DNA of 16,896 nucleotides from Stramenopiles sp. TOSAG23-3 (GCA_900128585.1 LT642471.1:1-16896), one strand, 5' to 3'; counted from the stretch's first letter, positions 1 to 8,888 are shown. The notes: generated by a model not told the origin, from the letters alone. Program-made: numbers and translations.

Positions 1-3000
1 TTCGAAGAGCTTCTAACGACGTCATCGGACGGGAAATCCTTGCATGGCGTTGCCGCCCTGCAGGCTTGTCTGCCTCGCAACGCAAGATCCAGCTCCAGCA
101 GCAACGTTTTCCAGGCAGAGTACCGGTCCGACACTGCTCCTGGGACTGTCCCAAAGGTCACCACGAAGACTGTCGTGGTTGACGCGGCGCCCGGAGGCAA
201 CAGAAGGAGTTTGGTGGTTTCTGAATCGAGGAATGTCAACAAGGAGCTGGAGAGCACACTTTTTAATACTGTGAAATTTATCGAGGGTAGCGCGAGGGTT
301 CGCATTAAGAATTTGACGGGAAACTTTATAGCGGACAAAAATGGCATGCTGTGGCTCTCAAACTTTCACCAAATAGCGCTCGAACCAACAAAGCACGATA
401 GCGAGAAAACCGACCACGACGAGCAGCCGCTTCCACCCAGTAGTCTTTCAGGAGGTGGCTCCAACGGCACGTCGGTAAGGTTGTTGGCCATGAAGAGGGA
501 GAGGGAGCGACGTTCAGAGGGGCAGGGAAACAACGATGGGGGTGGATCAGGGGCCGCAGGAAGCAAGTCTTCTAAAGCCCACATTTTGAACTATGAAGAG
601 GCCGAAGCACCGGACAGCAGAGAAGGTGTGCCAGGGCAATTTTCCCTCAGGAATTCGGAATTGGAACGGCCAAGCTTCCCTGGGTCACGCGGGGGGAAAG
701 GAAAGAATAAGATATCCAGGCTGAAAACGTTAGAAAAAAGCAAACTCAAGGACCAGCAAGACAGAAACAGCCAGTCGACACCGAACGATGACTCAACCGA
801 AGGATCACTGCCTTCATCCAGCAAAGGCGGGAAGTTATCAAAACAGGCCAACGCAGAGATTGAAGAAAGCCGTTTTCGGAGCGAGGCACTGGTCGTTGAG
901 CTTTCAGAGGCAACAGAGAAAATAGAAAAAATGGAAGCAAGACTTCGCGCCGAATCGACTGTGAACGCTCGCCTGACAGAGAGATTGCAGGCGCTTCGAA
1001 AGCAAGCCCACAAGGACATGACAATGGAAAAAGAGCACGAATCTGAAATTACAGGACGGCTTCGAAGGAACCTTGAAGCCGCGGTAGCTAAATGTCAAGA
1101 ATCGGAAGATCGATGCACAGCGTTGACGATCAATATTTCGGAGCTTCAGTCCTCCGTATCTCAATTGCAAATCCGGTTAGATTCGGAGACAAAAGCTGCG
1201 GACAGGGAGTCAAACCGGTCCAAAGAGCTGTCGAAGAAATTGGCCAACACCCAGCGTGAGTTTGCAAGAGCGATGCGTGAGAAAGACGAGCATGTGCGAC
1301 GCGAAGTCTTGGCAACGGAAGAGCGGATGAACCGCGAAATGTCACAGCGGCCGGGAACGAGCGAGAATGGCCAGGGGTCCCCCACCGCCAAACACCTGAT
1401 TAGAACAGTTGACGAATTGAACAAAAAATTGTCATTGCAGCAAACTGAGCATGCATCGTTGCAAGCAGAATTGGTCACCAGGAACCGTCTAGAGCTTCTC
1501 GAACGAGAAGAAGAATTTCAAAAACAAAGCAATTCCGATAGGCAGAACATTCAACAGATGGAAGATCGTATTCAAGAATTGCAGTCCCAGATGTGCATCA
1601 TGGTAAAAGATGTTTCCATTTCCAAAAAGCGGGAAGAAGAGCTTAACAGAAGGCTATCAGCTGCCGATGCGGAAAAGAGCCGTGTACAAGACGAGCTCAT
1701 GGTGGCCCAGCAAAGTATAAAAGCTGTTCAGAGCATGGGTGACGGATCAGTGGGAAGTGCAGACCTTCAGCAAGCATCGCAAGTGTCTGCCATGAAAGCA
1801 ACTTCCGAGGCAAAAATTCGACAACTGAACAACGAAGTAGATTTTTTGAGAGCACAATTAACTTCAGAGATAAAGTGCAGGTCAGATTTAGAAACTGGCC
1901 TTCAGAACACAAACGAAAAGTATTTGTCATCCAAGGAAAGGTGGGAAACGGCTCTAGGCGACTTGGAGAATTCCAAAAGGGAAAGTATGCGCGAGTTAGA
2001 AGATCGTTTCCGGCAGGAGCTGCTAATTCCTCAAGAAGAAGTCCACCGCTTGGAAGACAAAGTGCAGGCTCTGCAAAAAAACCTGGGCGAAATGGTGAAG
2101 GATTTGTCATTAGCCCGCAAGCAGACAGAAAGTTTAAGCCGAGCAAAGCAGGCCCTGACTCATGAACGCGACGGCCTTCAAGACAGGGTTGCTCATTATG
2201 TGAACGAAATTCAAGGCATGAAAAGTAAAGCGAAAGAGTCCCTCACCAAAAACTCGGCGGAAGCAGCTTTTCGCACAACCGTAGAAACAGACATGCGAAA
2301 GCTTCAACATGAACTCGAGTATGTACGAAGTCAGTTGGCGTCTGAAATTCGCTGCAAAGAAGATTTAGAAACAGCATTATCGCAAGCTGAGCATCAGATG
2401 GATTCCCAGCAAAGGATGTATTCAAAAGAGTTAGAGGATCAGGTGTTAAAATATAGGGAAGAAAATTCAAAGACAATTCAAAGAGAATCTGGGTTGAGAG
2501 ATGCAAAAATCGCGCTGGACGGAGAAGTTTTGAATCTATCCAAGCAGTTGGCTGATTTAAAGAAGTCGTACGCAAAACTGAGGGATCAGCATCGGGTTGA
2601 TGTTGGACAGTTAGATGCAACAAAACAGAGTGCATCCCGTCTTGAGGTAGCGTTGCAAAACGCAAGGGGAACGTTGAAGCGAGAGAAAAATGCCGCCGAC
2701 TCTGCCCAGAAACGGCACGAGAGAGCCATGGCAGCCATACAGCAAACAGTAAAGGAAATGAGCGACGCAAAAAATGCAGCTATTTCCGCGGCAGATGAAC
2801 AAATTAAGTCTAACATGGCAAAAGTTAGTGCAACGCAAAGAGAGATGTTGACCTTAAAAGACCACATGAAGTACGAGAAAGGCCAGCATCAAAAGTTGAT
2901 AGCTACGGAGCGAATGGGAAATGCTCTACAAGGCTGGCTGTTACGAAGAAGCAAAGAAAAGTTTGACCACTGGAGAGTCCAAACAAACATAGAGAAGGTC

Positions 3001-5547
3001 TCTGAAATTAAGGAGAACTCATTCCAAACTCGACTGGAGGAAGAAAAGAGGAGAGCTAAGTTGGATAAAGATAGGACATGCGCACTTCTCCTGGAAGAGT
3101 ACCGCCACAACAAAGACTCTGCAATCGGAGCCCTGAAGCGAATGGAGGATAAGCGTAGGGAGGAAAACGCGCTAATGGCGGCGGAAGATGTAAAAGCTAA
3201 CCGAATGAGAGAAGACGAACGACTCCAGGGAGCATTGCGCCACGCAGAAAAGATGCACGCAGACAATGTTGAAAACATAAACAATCAGCACAGTGATATG
3301 GTAGATTCGATGAACTTAGACTTCTCTCATAAATCAAAAGAAGCATTTGAATTGTCCGAAAAAGTGAAATTGGAAGCTATTCAGGCCACCGAGCGAGAAG
3401 CAGGAAGACAGCAAGAAGCAGCGCTTGAATTAGCAGCAAAAATAGCAGAAGAAGCCCGACGAAAGCAGTCGGAGGAGGCAGCAGCGAATTTAAGAGAAGC
3501 AGTAGCTGTAGCCGAATCTGCGCTGAAAGCCATCCACGACGATCAAACCAATCGTATGAAGCTCGAGCAGGCAAAAGAGTTGCAACGCGCTAGTGATAGA
3601 CTTCGGGAAACGCAAGAGGAAATGCGCAAGCACGAAAGGGAGTCTTTGGGACTTGCCGCTGACCAAGCATCCAAAGCTCAGAAACACGCACTGGAAGTTT
3701 TGGCTTTGCAGAAGCAAAAAGAATTGGAGATTGCTATTGCACAGCAGGTGTCTGCACGCCATGCTGAAATAAATGACTTGAAAAAAGTCTTTGAAAAGGA
3801 AAAAACGCATTACTTGAAAGAAGCCGCTGAGCAATTTGAGGAGCAACTGGCAGGACAGAGACATAAAGCTAGAGAAAACTTGCAATCGGAGCTGGCAAAG
3901 GCTGCCGCTGAGCGTGAGTCGATGCTAGAGAGTCTGCGCGATAAAGCCGACAAGATGAAGACTGCGGCTCTTCAATACCAAACGTCGAAGTGGCAAGCCA
4001 CATTAAAAGAATGCATGGCCGAAGCAGAAAAGGAAAAGGCGAAGCTTCAAGCATACATGGAAGACGCAAAAGTCAAGGCTGTGGCGGCAGAGAATGAAGC
4101 TGGAAATAGTCGTCTTGAAGATGAACAAAAGCTGGCAGAACGGAAGTTGAAAGATGAGTTGGAGAAGGCTCAAAAAGAAGCATACAATATCAAGGAAGCA
4201 GCCCTTAAAGATCTTGACGCAAGAAAGCAAGCAGCCCTAGAGGGTGCACTGGAGAGAGCGCGGGTTCACACAGAAAATCAGCTAAAACAGAAGCAGCTAG
4301 ATCACGAAGAAATTCTACGCCAAAAAGACTCCGCAAACGATGCGGCAGCCGAAGTAGCATTAAAGCTTGCGCACACAAAGCAAAAAAATGCTGTTGCACA
4401 AGCAGAGGCAAAAGCGGCAGCAGAGCGTGACTCTGCGCTGCGAAGAGCTGTTGCAGAGTCAAAACGACGTGCTGACACTGTCCGAAGCGAGTGCTTAAAA
4501 GAGCAAGAGCGTGTAGTTGCCGATTTAATGAATAAACACAACGAAGCCATGTCCAACGCTCTTGAGGCTGCTCGAACGGAAAGAGAGAAGGCTCTTCAAG
4601 ATTTGGCAGAGCGAGCTCGAAGAGAGTTAGATCACGCTGTCCAAATGTTAGAAAAGCAAAGGGAAAAGCAGGTAGGCCGATTAACAGACGCATTGCAAAA
4701 GTCAGAGAGAGAGAAGGCTGAAGCAAAAGAAGATTTGGACAATCTCCGAGACCAGCTAGAAGAGTCTGAGGATCAAAATTACGATTTGAAGAATCAGTTG
4801 TCTGGAGTACGCCGTGTAGGGGTAATGCAACGACTCTATTTGATTTCCTCCAAAATTCGAGAAGCCAAGAACGAGAAGAAATTACTTGCTGACGCTCGGC
4901 TTGAGAGTGACGCTCGAATCAAGCAATTATCGAAACAAAAGGATCGCCAAATAGATACGCTGCGGGACAAAAATAGCATACTTGACGCAGAGGTACGTCT
5001 TCACGAAGAAACACGGGCAGCCATGCACGACACGTTAGTGAACCACAAACGTGCCATGCTTATGGAACATAAAGTTCAAAGCACGGTTTTACAAAAGGAT
5101 TTAGCCGCACTCATCGAGCAGAAGGATGAAGTTGACAAGCAAAGAAATGCTCTAGTCAAAGAAAACGCAAGACTGGAAGGTACAGTCAAAGAAATTGAAA
5201 GACAGATTCACGAGATGAGCAAGCAGAGTGCTATTCAAGACGGTCGAATTAATGTCGCACACGCCAAGAAGAAGAGACGTTTAGATCAAGAGTTTGAACG
5301 GGTTCTTGAGAGAGTGCAAGAGAAACGAGACCATCTATCCAGAGTCGAAAAGAAGTTGCAGCAGCTAGACGATGCAAGACAAGACAAAGAAGATGAAATG
5401 AAAGAACTTGAAAGGAATCTAGTTCAACTATTAGTGGAACAACAGAAGAAATTATTGTCAGTCTTGCAGACAAGTAAATCAAACTCAAAAGCTGCCAAGA
5501 AAAAAGCAAGCATGGACGAGAGCCAGAGAAAAATGTTGACTGACTAA
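1..5547 (+). CDS. Giant coiled-coil protein, 5' partial (1848 residues visible)
   Basis: The frame is open from base 1 to the TAA at 5545-5547 with no start codon that must be the true one, so the N-terminus lies upstream of the window. The first ~115 visible residues look globular and include a short segment GNFIADKNGMLWLSNF. Residues up to about 285 are Ser/Gly/Lys-rich and probably disordered. From about 850 to the end the protein is almost unbroken charged heptad-like helix rich in E, K, A, Q and R, as in structural coiled coils. A Trp/Phe-containing basic helix (GWLLRRSKEKFDHWR, bases 2932-2976) interrupts it and loosely recalls Sfi1-type centrin-binding helices. The C-terminal 250 residues, starting near VMQRLYLISSKI (about base 4825), differ in composition and may be a conserved tail. 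A two-copy internal repeat is described separately. Likely a cytoskeletal, basal-body or flagellar scaffold, which is inference from the coiled coil only. I do not recognise the family. Confidence 0.9.
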   Translation, partial: FEELLTTSSDGKSLHGVAALQACLPRNARSSSSSNVFQAEYRSDTAPGTVPKVTTKTVVVDAAPGGNRRSLVVSESRNVNKELESTLFNTVKFIEGSARVRIKNLTGNFIADKNGMLWLSNFHQIALEPTKHDSEKTDHDEQPLPPSSLSGGGSNGTSVRLLAMKRERERRSEGQGNNDGGGSGAAGSKSSKAHILNYEEAEAPDSREGVPGQFSLRNSELERPSFPGSRGGKGKNKISRLKTLEKSKLKDQQDRNSQSTPNDDSTEGSLPSSSKGGKLSKQANAEIEESRFRSEALVVELSEATEKIEKMEARLRAESTVNARLTERLQALRKQAHKDMTMEKEHESEITGRLRRNLEAAVAKCQESEDRCTALTINISELQSSVSQLQIRLDSETKAADRESNRSKELSKKLANTQREFARAMREKDEHVRREVLATEERMNREMSQRPGTSENGQGSPTAKHLIRTVDELNKKLSLQQTEHASLQAELVTRNRLELLEREEEFQKQSNSDRQNIQQMEDRIQELQSQMCIMVKDVSISKKREEELNRRLSAADAEKSRVQDELMVAQQSIKAVQSMGDGSVGSADLQQASQVSAMKATSEAKIRQLNNEVDFLRAQLTSEIKCRSDLETGLQNTNEKYLSSKERWETALGDLENSKRESMRELEDRFRQELLIPQEEVHRLEDKVQALQKNLGEMVKDLSLARKQTESLSRAKQALTHERDGLQDRVAHYVNEIQGMKSKAKESLTKNSAEAAFRTTVETDMRKLQHELEYVRSQLASEIRCKEDLETALSQAEHQMDSQQRMYSKELEDQVLKYREENSKTIQRESGLRDAKIALDGEVLNLSKQLADLKKSYAKLRDQHRVDVGQLDATKQSASRLEVALQNARGTLKREKNAADSAQKRHERAMAAIQQTVKEMSDAKNAAISAADEQIKSNMAKVSATQREMLTLKDHMKYEKGQHQKLIATERMGNALQGWLLRRSKEKFDHWRVQTNIEKVSEIKENSFQTRLEEEKRRAKLDKDRTCALLLEEYRHNKDSAIGALKRMEDKRREENALMAAEDVKANRMREDERLQGALRHAEKMHADNVENINNQHSDMVDSMNLDFSHKSKEAFELSEKVKLEAIQATEREAGRQQEAALELAAKIAEEARRKQSEEAAANLREAVAVAESALKAIHDDQTNRMKLEQAKELQRASDRLRETQEEMRKHERESLGLAADQASKAQKHALEVLALQKQKELEIAIAQQVSARHAEINDLKKVFEKEKTHYLKEAAEQFEEQLAGQRHKARENLQSELAKAAAERESMLESLRDKADKMKTAALQYQTSKWQATLKECMAEAEKEKAKLQAYMEDAKVKAVAAENEAGNSRLEDEQKLAERKLKDELEKAQKEAYNIKEAALKDLDARKQAALEGALERARVHTENQLKQKQLDHEEILRQKDSANDAAAEVALKLAHTKQKNAVAQAEAKAAAERDSALRRAVAESKRRADTVRSECLKEQERVVADLMNKHNEAMSNALEAARTEREKALQDLAERARRELDHAVQMLEKQREKQVGRLTDALQKSEREKAEAKEDLDNLRDQLEESEDQNYDLKNQLSGVRRVGVMQRLYLISSKIREAKNEKKLLADARLESDARIKQLSKQKDRQIDTLRDKNSILDAEVRLHEETRAAMHDTLVNHKRAMLMEHKVQSTVLQKDLAALIEQKDEVDKQRNALVKENARLEGTVKEIERQIHEMSKQSAIQDGRINVAHAKKKRRLDQEFERVLERVQEKRDHLSRVEKKLQQLDDARQDKEDEMKELERNLVQLLVEQQKKLLSVLQTSKSNSKAAKKKASMDESQRKMLTD
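1561..2535 (+). repeat. Two-copy internal repeat (~160 residues each) in the coiled-coil gene
   Basis: Copy 1 runs from about 1561 and copy 2 from about 2053. Anchors are EDRIQELQ at 1561 against EDKVQALQ at 2053, MVKDVS at 1600 against MVKDLS at 2092, and QDEL at 1687 against QDRV at 2179, all offset by 492 bases. LTSEIKCRSDLETG at 1858 aligns with LASEIRCKEDLETA at 2335, offset 477, implying a five-residue indel. This is far more specific than generic heptad similarity, so an old segmental duplication within the rod is likely. The outer limits are approximate. Confidence 0.75.
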
Positions 5548-5556
5548 AGTTTTGTG

Positions 5557-5618
5557 CGAGAGTAGAGAAAAAGAGGAGACGAGAAACTCTCGAAATTAAA
5601 AAAAAATTCTTTTTTTTT
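5557..5618 (+). terminator. Possible 3'-end hairpins after the coiled-coil gene
   Basis: Ten bases after the stop codon there is a perfect 7-bp inverted repeat, CGAGAGT at 5557-5563 and ACTCTCG at 5586-5592. It is followed at once by an A9-TTC-T9 palindrome at 5598-5618. In RNA both could fold, and the T-run would sit at the end of the second hairpin. In a eukaryote this is not a standard terminator, so a role in 3'-end formation is only a suggestion. Confidence 0.3.
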
Positions 5619-5966
5619 GTGTTACATGTATACTTATGATGGTAACAAAACAAAAAATTGGCTGTTATTTATGATACTTAATAATATGATAGTAACATGT
5701 AAACTGAAGTAACAGCAAATTTTTTGTTTTTAAGTTACGAAGAGATATCTTACGCTTATATATCATGTAATTCGTAAATTTTACTATGATATTTATCTTT
5801 TAAAACATTTATCATATGAGTGAGATATCGGATGAGGAAGTTGATTTATGGGTCTTATGGCGTTAACACGTTTTCACCGACCGATTCGGATCATGCATGG
5901 AGTACATATGAAAATGATAGTCAAGACTAAGTGACAAGGGTATATTGATTACTAAAATCACACCAG

Positions 5967-6034
5967 TAGAGTTCAGTTCGCAGTACACATTAATTTTAAT
6001 TAGAGTTCAGTTCGCAGTACATTTTAATTTTAAT
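5967..6034 (+). repeat. 34-bp tandem duplication containing TTCAGTTCGCAGTACA
   Basis: Positions 5967-6000 and 6001-6034 are two abutting 34-bp units that differ at only two bases. The core is TAGAGTTCAGTTCGCAGTAC followed by an AATTTTAAT tail. A related 38-bp copy with three mismatches to 5950-5987 lies at 6088-6125. An inverted near-copy lies 8 kb away at 14117-14149, so this is a dispersed repeat and not only a local slippage product. Confidence 0.85.
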
Positions 6035-6187
6035 TATGATACTTCAAAATAACAGCCAATTTAAAAAAAAAAAAAAGTAATTAAAAATACTAAAATTACA
6101 ACAGTAGAGATCAGTTCGCAGTACATGAAGGAATGTAAACCTTTAACGGACAAAAGGCGAGTAGATTCATTTTCGCGGTATATGAGC

Positions 6188-6328
6188 AACAGCCAATTTT
6201 CTTGTTTTTAGTATGAGGAAGCAAAATTTTAATTACTCTAAATAAAAGCCAATTTTTTGTTTTTGAAAATTAATTAATTAATGTACTGCGAACTGTTTAT
6301 CTTTTTAAAAACAAGAAAATTGGCTGTT
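6188..6328. repeat. 141-bp element bounded by perfect 23-bp inverted repeats
   Basis: The left arm (6188-6210, beginning AACAGCCAATTTTCTTG) is the exact reverse complement of the right arm (6306-6328, ending AATTGGCTGTT). Inside lie a third degenerate copy of the same motif (about 6244-6266), a TATGAGGAAGC module (6212-6222) and an inverted TTCGCAGTAC module (6281-6296). No matching target-site duplication is evident at the borders. It is MITE-like in form. The same motifs occur singly elsewhere, so it may instead be two repeat copies that happen to face each other. Confidence 0.6.
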
Positions 6329-6441
6329 ATTTTTTACTATTATCTTACTGTGTTTATCTTTAAATATCTAATTCGTAAGAGTAAATTAGCTGTTAAAGAA
6401 TTTCTTATCATAACTTAGCTTGTAAGGACAACGTAATTTGA

Positions 6442-8373
6442 TCACCGTTTTGTTGTGTATAGATCTTTCAACAACACGTCTATGGAACCATTTTGTACGC
6501 TGGACGCCAACGCTTCGGCCCGTGCATCAGCTCTATTTAACGGTTCACACAGGAAATCTTTGACCACGTGATTTTCGGCCAATGATTTAATGGTCTGCAT
6601 TAACTTTTCAACCCACTTTTCGCGGTCTGAAGGAAACAACGCTAAAAATGTTTCCATCAAATGGGTATTCTTGTCCTTCAAAATAAAACCTTTTCTGACT
6701 CTTTGAGAGTTTGCTTCTAATTCATCATGCCGCAAAAACGTGGATGCAGACAGTTTATACTCCCCTATAGCACTAGATACCCCTTGGTTTACCAGCTCCA
6801 TCTGGTTGTCAAACCACCGAAGCAACGCCTTGCCTTGAAAAGATGTCAGGAGTACGTATACGTTTTTACCATTCCATTCTAACAAACCATGGTGTTCAAT
6901 AGCTTCTCCAATGTACGATTTTGCAATACTGTCATATGTTACGGTGAATAAAGCATTGCACTCATTCCGGTGACATTTAATCAGCGTTTTCCCTTGAACA
7001 ATTTTCATTCTTGACTTGCACTGTGGGCATTGCATTATGAAAGCTTGGCCAGGAGACAGACCGGGTTCGTCCACCGAACTTTTCGATTTCCTATTCGCAG
7101 AGTGTAGGTTTTTAGGCTGCACTAAAGTATTTGATAAGCGCTCCGTTCGGGAGTTTCTCTTTCGTGATGACTCTTGCCTAGAGACGATTGATTTGGTATA
7201 ACTTTGAATGTTTTCTTGGATAATGCCTACTAATTCTTTCTTGACAGTCGATGAACCTACATCAAGGCACCACGAGTCGCCTGCTAAATTTTGGAAAATT
7301 AATGTAGAATCTGGAGACAGGCCTTTTGTTTTTATGCTCGGATGAGCAATGCCTGACACCCGCGCGTCTCGCAAGGAGACCATTTCTGCTATATGAAATC
7401 TGGTTTTCTCTTGTCGCCTGAACATTGTTTTGGGCTTAACAACCCTTCTAGTAAATATCAGCAAGTCCGTTAGCAAAATTACGTGGATTTTTTCTCCAGC
7501 ATCACCGGACACAGGAACCAAGCCATTGGAGCTGTCTTTTTTCTTATTATTCTCCACCACGCTGGTTTGGCCAGAACCCCTGGGTTGTATCATACGAACC
7601 ACGTTTGCATCAAACCGCCTGCTTAACCGGCGGTTTGTGCGAATTACATTAAAAAATAGGTTGATGAACTTTGCTGGGCGGAGGCATTCCTGAATCGTTA
7701 TTAGCTCGTCCGTTGCTTCCCGAGCATGCGAGCTTGCATTGACGGCATCCACTGCTAAATTGACAATGTCTATGGCCTTTTCTAGCTTTCTAATATCTAT
7801 ACGTGCATTTTTTTGAGAGTTCTTTTTCAACTCCCTCAACAACAGAGGGTACTTACAAACTCGTTGAATGGGCTTTATTAAAAACGATTGAATGGATAGC
7901 CCTTGCGCTTCTGCACTTGTTTGGAAGTTAGTAATAAGGCTCTCAAACAACGGTGAGCTTTGCCTTTCTTTCTTGATTACTTCTAGCACAACGGGGTGAA
8001 GCCGACAGTACTCTGCATATGCTTTTAAAAAAGGGGCTCGTTTGATGAGTGCCTCCAAAAGCAGCACTCCAGAATTTGGTAACAACTCTCGGTTGCCAGA
8101 GCCCCGAAAGCATTTTGCATTTAGTTCTGCGTCCAAGTCCTCGTGCAGCCGTAGTAAAGCTTTCCACCAATCCATCATTTCCGAGAACAGAGATACCAAG
8201 GCAGGAGAAAGCTTCGCCTTCGTTTTGAAAGTAACACCCGCATGTGTGTTAAAAGATGAAACGAAGCTCGAAGAAGCAAAAACACGCAAGTACTTTGTAT
8301 ACGCTGTTTCCGTATCAATAAATTCTAACACCGTGAGGCGGTGTTTCTTGTCGTCGGCAGCGACGGACGCCAT
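6442..8373 (-). CDS. Rho guanine nucleotide exchange factor: DH, PH, zinc-ribbon-like, PH
   Basis: A 643-residue protein. Residues about 12-215 form a DH (RhoGEF) domain, with the N-terminal VLEFIDTETAYTKYL helix and the diagnostic third conserved region SFLIKPIQRVCKYPLLLREL (163-182). DH domains catalyse GDP release from Rho/Rac/Cdc42 GTPases. Residues about 225-395 fit a following PH domain (IHVILLTDLLIFTRR). A basic Ser-rich linker precedes a CPQC...CHRNEC motif with Cys at 449, 452, 467 and 472, which looks like a small zinc ribbon. A second PH domain spans about 490-598 and ends in the typical helix SDREKWVEKLMQTI. The order mirrors animal FGD-type GEFs, except that a short ribbon sits where FYVE would be. 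The ATG at 8373 is the first in frame, because an in-frame stop lies at 8383-8385. Likely acts at membranes on actin or polarity control; the substrate GTPase is unknown. Confidence 0.93.
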   Translation of the reverse strand: MASVAADDKKHRLTVLEFIDTETAYTKYLRVFASSSFVSSFNTHAGVTFKTKAKLSPALVSLFSEMMDWWKALLRLHEDLDAELNAKCFRGSGNRELLPNSGVLLLEALIKRAPFLKAYAEYCRLHPVVLEVIKKERQSSPLFESLITNFQTSAEAQGLSIQSFLIKPIQRVCKYPLLLRELKKNSQKNARIDIRKLEKAIDIVNLAVDAVNASSHAREATDELITIQECLRPAKFINLFFNVIRTNRRLSRRFDANVVRMIQPRGSGQTSVVENNKKKDSSNGLVPVSGDAGEKIHVILLTDLLIFTRRVVKPKTMFRRQEKTRFHIAEMVSLRDARVSGIAHPSIKTKGLSPDSTLIFQNLAGDSWCLDVGSSTVKKELVGIIQENIQSYTKSIVSRQESSRKRNSRTERLSNTLVQPKNLHSANRKSKSSVDEPGLSPGQAFIMQCPQCKSRMKIVQGKTLIKCHRNECNALFTVTYDSIAKSYIGEAIEHHGLLEWNGKNVYVLLTSFQGKALLRWFDNQMELVNQGVSSAIGEYKLSASTFLRHDELEANSQRVRKGFILKDKNTHLMETFLALFPSDREKWVEKLMQTIKSLAENHVVKDFLCEPLNRADARAEALASSVQNGSIDVLLKDLYTTKR

Positions 8374-8483
8374 GCGGTTTGTTCACGGAGAAACGGTTTT
8401 CGCTCTAAGTTTTCAGCCGATTCAAATACACCCCAGGCAAAGCAATTGCGTTTTGAGTCGAGCACCCGATATACAATCTCCAT
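8325..8483 (-). other. Possible upstream ORF overlapping the GEF start
   Basis: An ATG at 8481-8483, 110 bases upstream of the GEF start on the same strand, opens a 52-codon frame (MEIVYRVLDSKRNCFAWG...) that stops at 8325-8327 inside the GEF gene in another frame. If the transcript starts upstream of 8483, ribosomes would meet this ATG first and translation of the GEF would be reduced. It could also be chance, or part of a spliced 5' exon. No homology is recognised. Confidence 0.25.
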
Positions 8484-8888
8484 AAGAGTTAATTGAAGAA
8501 AGGATTGAATCAAACGGGAAGAATTTTAAGAAATGAACCCACCAAGAAATTTACATTATATAATATTTCTTCTTCTTGCTTTTTGCAGGTTTTTGTGTGA
8601 ACGGAGGAGGAGAGGAGGAGGAGAGGAGCGGGTCCATGAATACAATGCTGTGCGGTACAACTGTGTACCAGGTACCCGTACCCTTTTTTGCAGAAGCTCA
8701 GCAGCAGCTGCGTTAAAAAAAATTCAAGTACCTTGGTACAGTACGGTAAAAAAAGAATAAAAAACAGAAGAAATACGTTGTTGTTGAATTGTTTTGTTGA
8801 ATTGTTTGCTTTGTTGGAACTGACGACTAAACAAAAATCTATAGGCCAACGATGGGTTTGCTATTTATTGGTCAAAAGGCGACGATTA
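8374..8888. promoter_or_regulatory. Intergenic: GEF 5' flank and armadillo gene 3' flank
   Basis: No credible gene was seen here. The region on the GEF side holds a GGAGG-rich stretch at about 8602-8630, which reads as CCTCC on the GEF coding strand. It is followed by clustered GTAC motifs: CGGTACA near 8654, TGTACCAGGTACCCGTACCC near 8664, and AGTACCTTGGTACAGTACGG near 8728-8747. None of the AGCCAATT-type repeats seen in other gene 3' flanks is present. Promoter function is inferred from position and from the similar motif set upstream of other genes. Confidence 0.45.

Larger units (their letters stand above)
5548..6441. other. AT-rich convergent intergenic region with dispersed repeats
   Basis: This stretch lies between two gene 3' ends (coiled-coil gene on plus, GEF gene on minus), so it should hold two 3' UTRs and two transcript-end regions. 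No credible ORF was seen. It carries six copies or part-copies of an AGCCAATTTT(C)TTGTTTTT motif (near 5649, 5711, 6049, 6188, 6244, and inverted at 6306) and four copies of a TTCGCAGTACA module (near 5967, 6001, 6104, and inverted at 6281). A run of A (6063-6076) and several TTAATTAA-type tracts are also present. Confidence 0.8.

Noticed and set aside
2932-2976. A true Sfi1 centrin-binding repeat in the coiled-coil protein
   Set aside because: Only one Trp/Phe helix is present and its spacing does not fit the usual consensus well, so it is kept as a loose resemblance only.
591-5653. Many minus-strand ORFs of 60-175 codons opposite the coiled-coil gene
   Set aside because: These are expected shadows of Glu/Lys/Ala/Gln-rich codons. 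They are Leu/Phe/Ser-rich, share no motif, and overlap one another in several frames.
6188-6328. CRISPR-like reading of the repeated AGCCAATTTT units
   Set aside because: The units lie in both orientations with irregular spacing, in eukaryotic DNA, with no cas-like genes.
8042-8485. A 147-codon plus-strand ORF opposite the GEF N-terminus
   Set aside because: It is antisense to a confident DH domain and has no domain or signal of its own.
8533-8760. A 75-codon plus-strand ORF with a hydrophobic start (YIIFLLLAFCRFLC)
   Set aside because: The hydrophobic start looks like a signal peptide, but the rest is encoded by the GGAGG tract and GTAC repeats with no conserved features. It is most likely chance in the promoter region.
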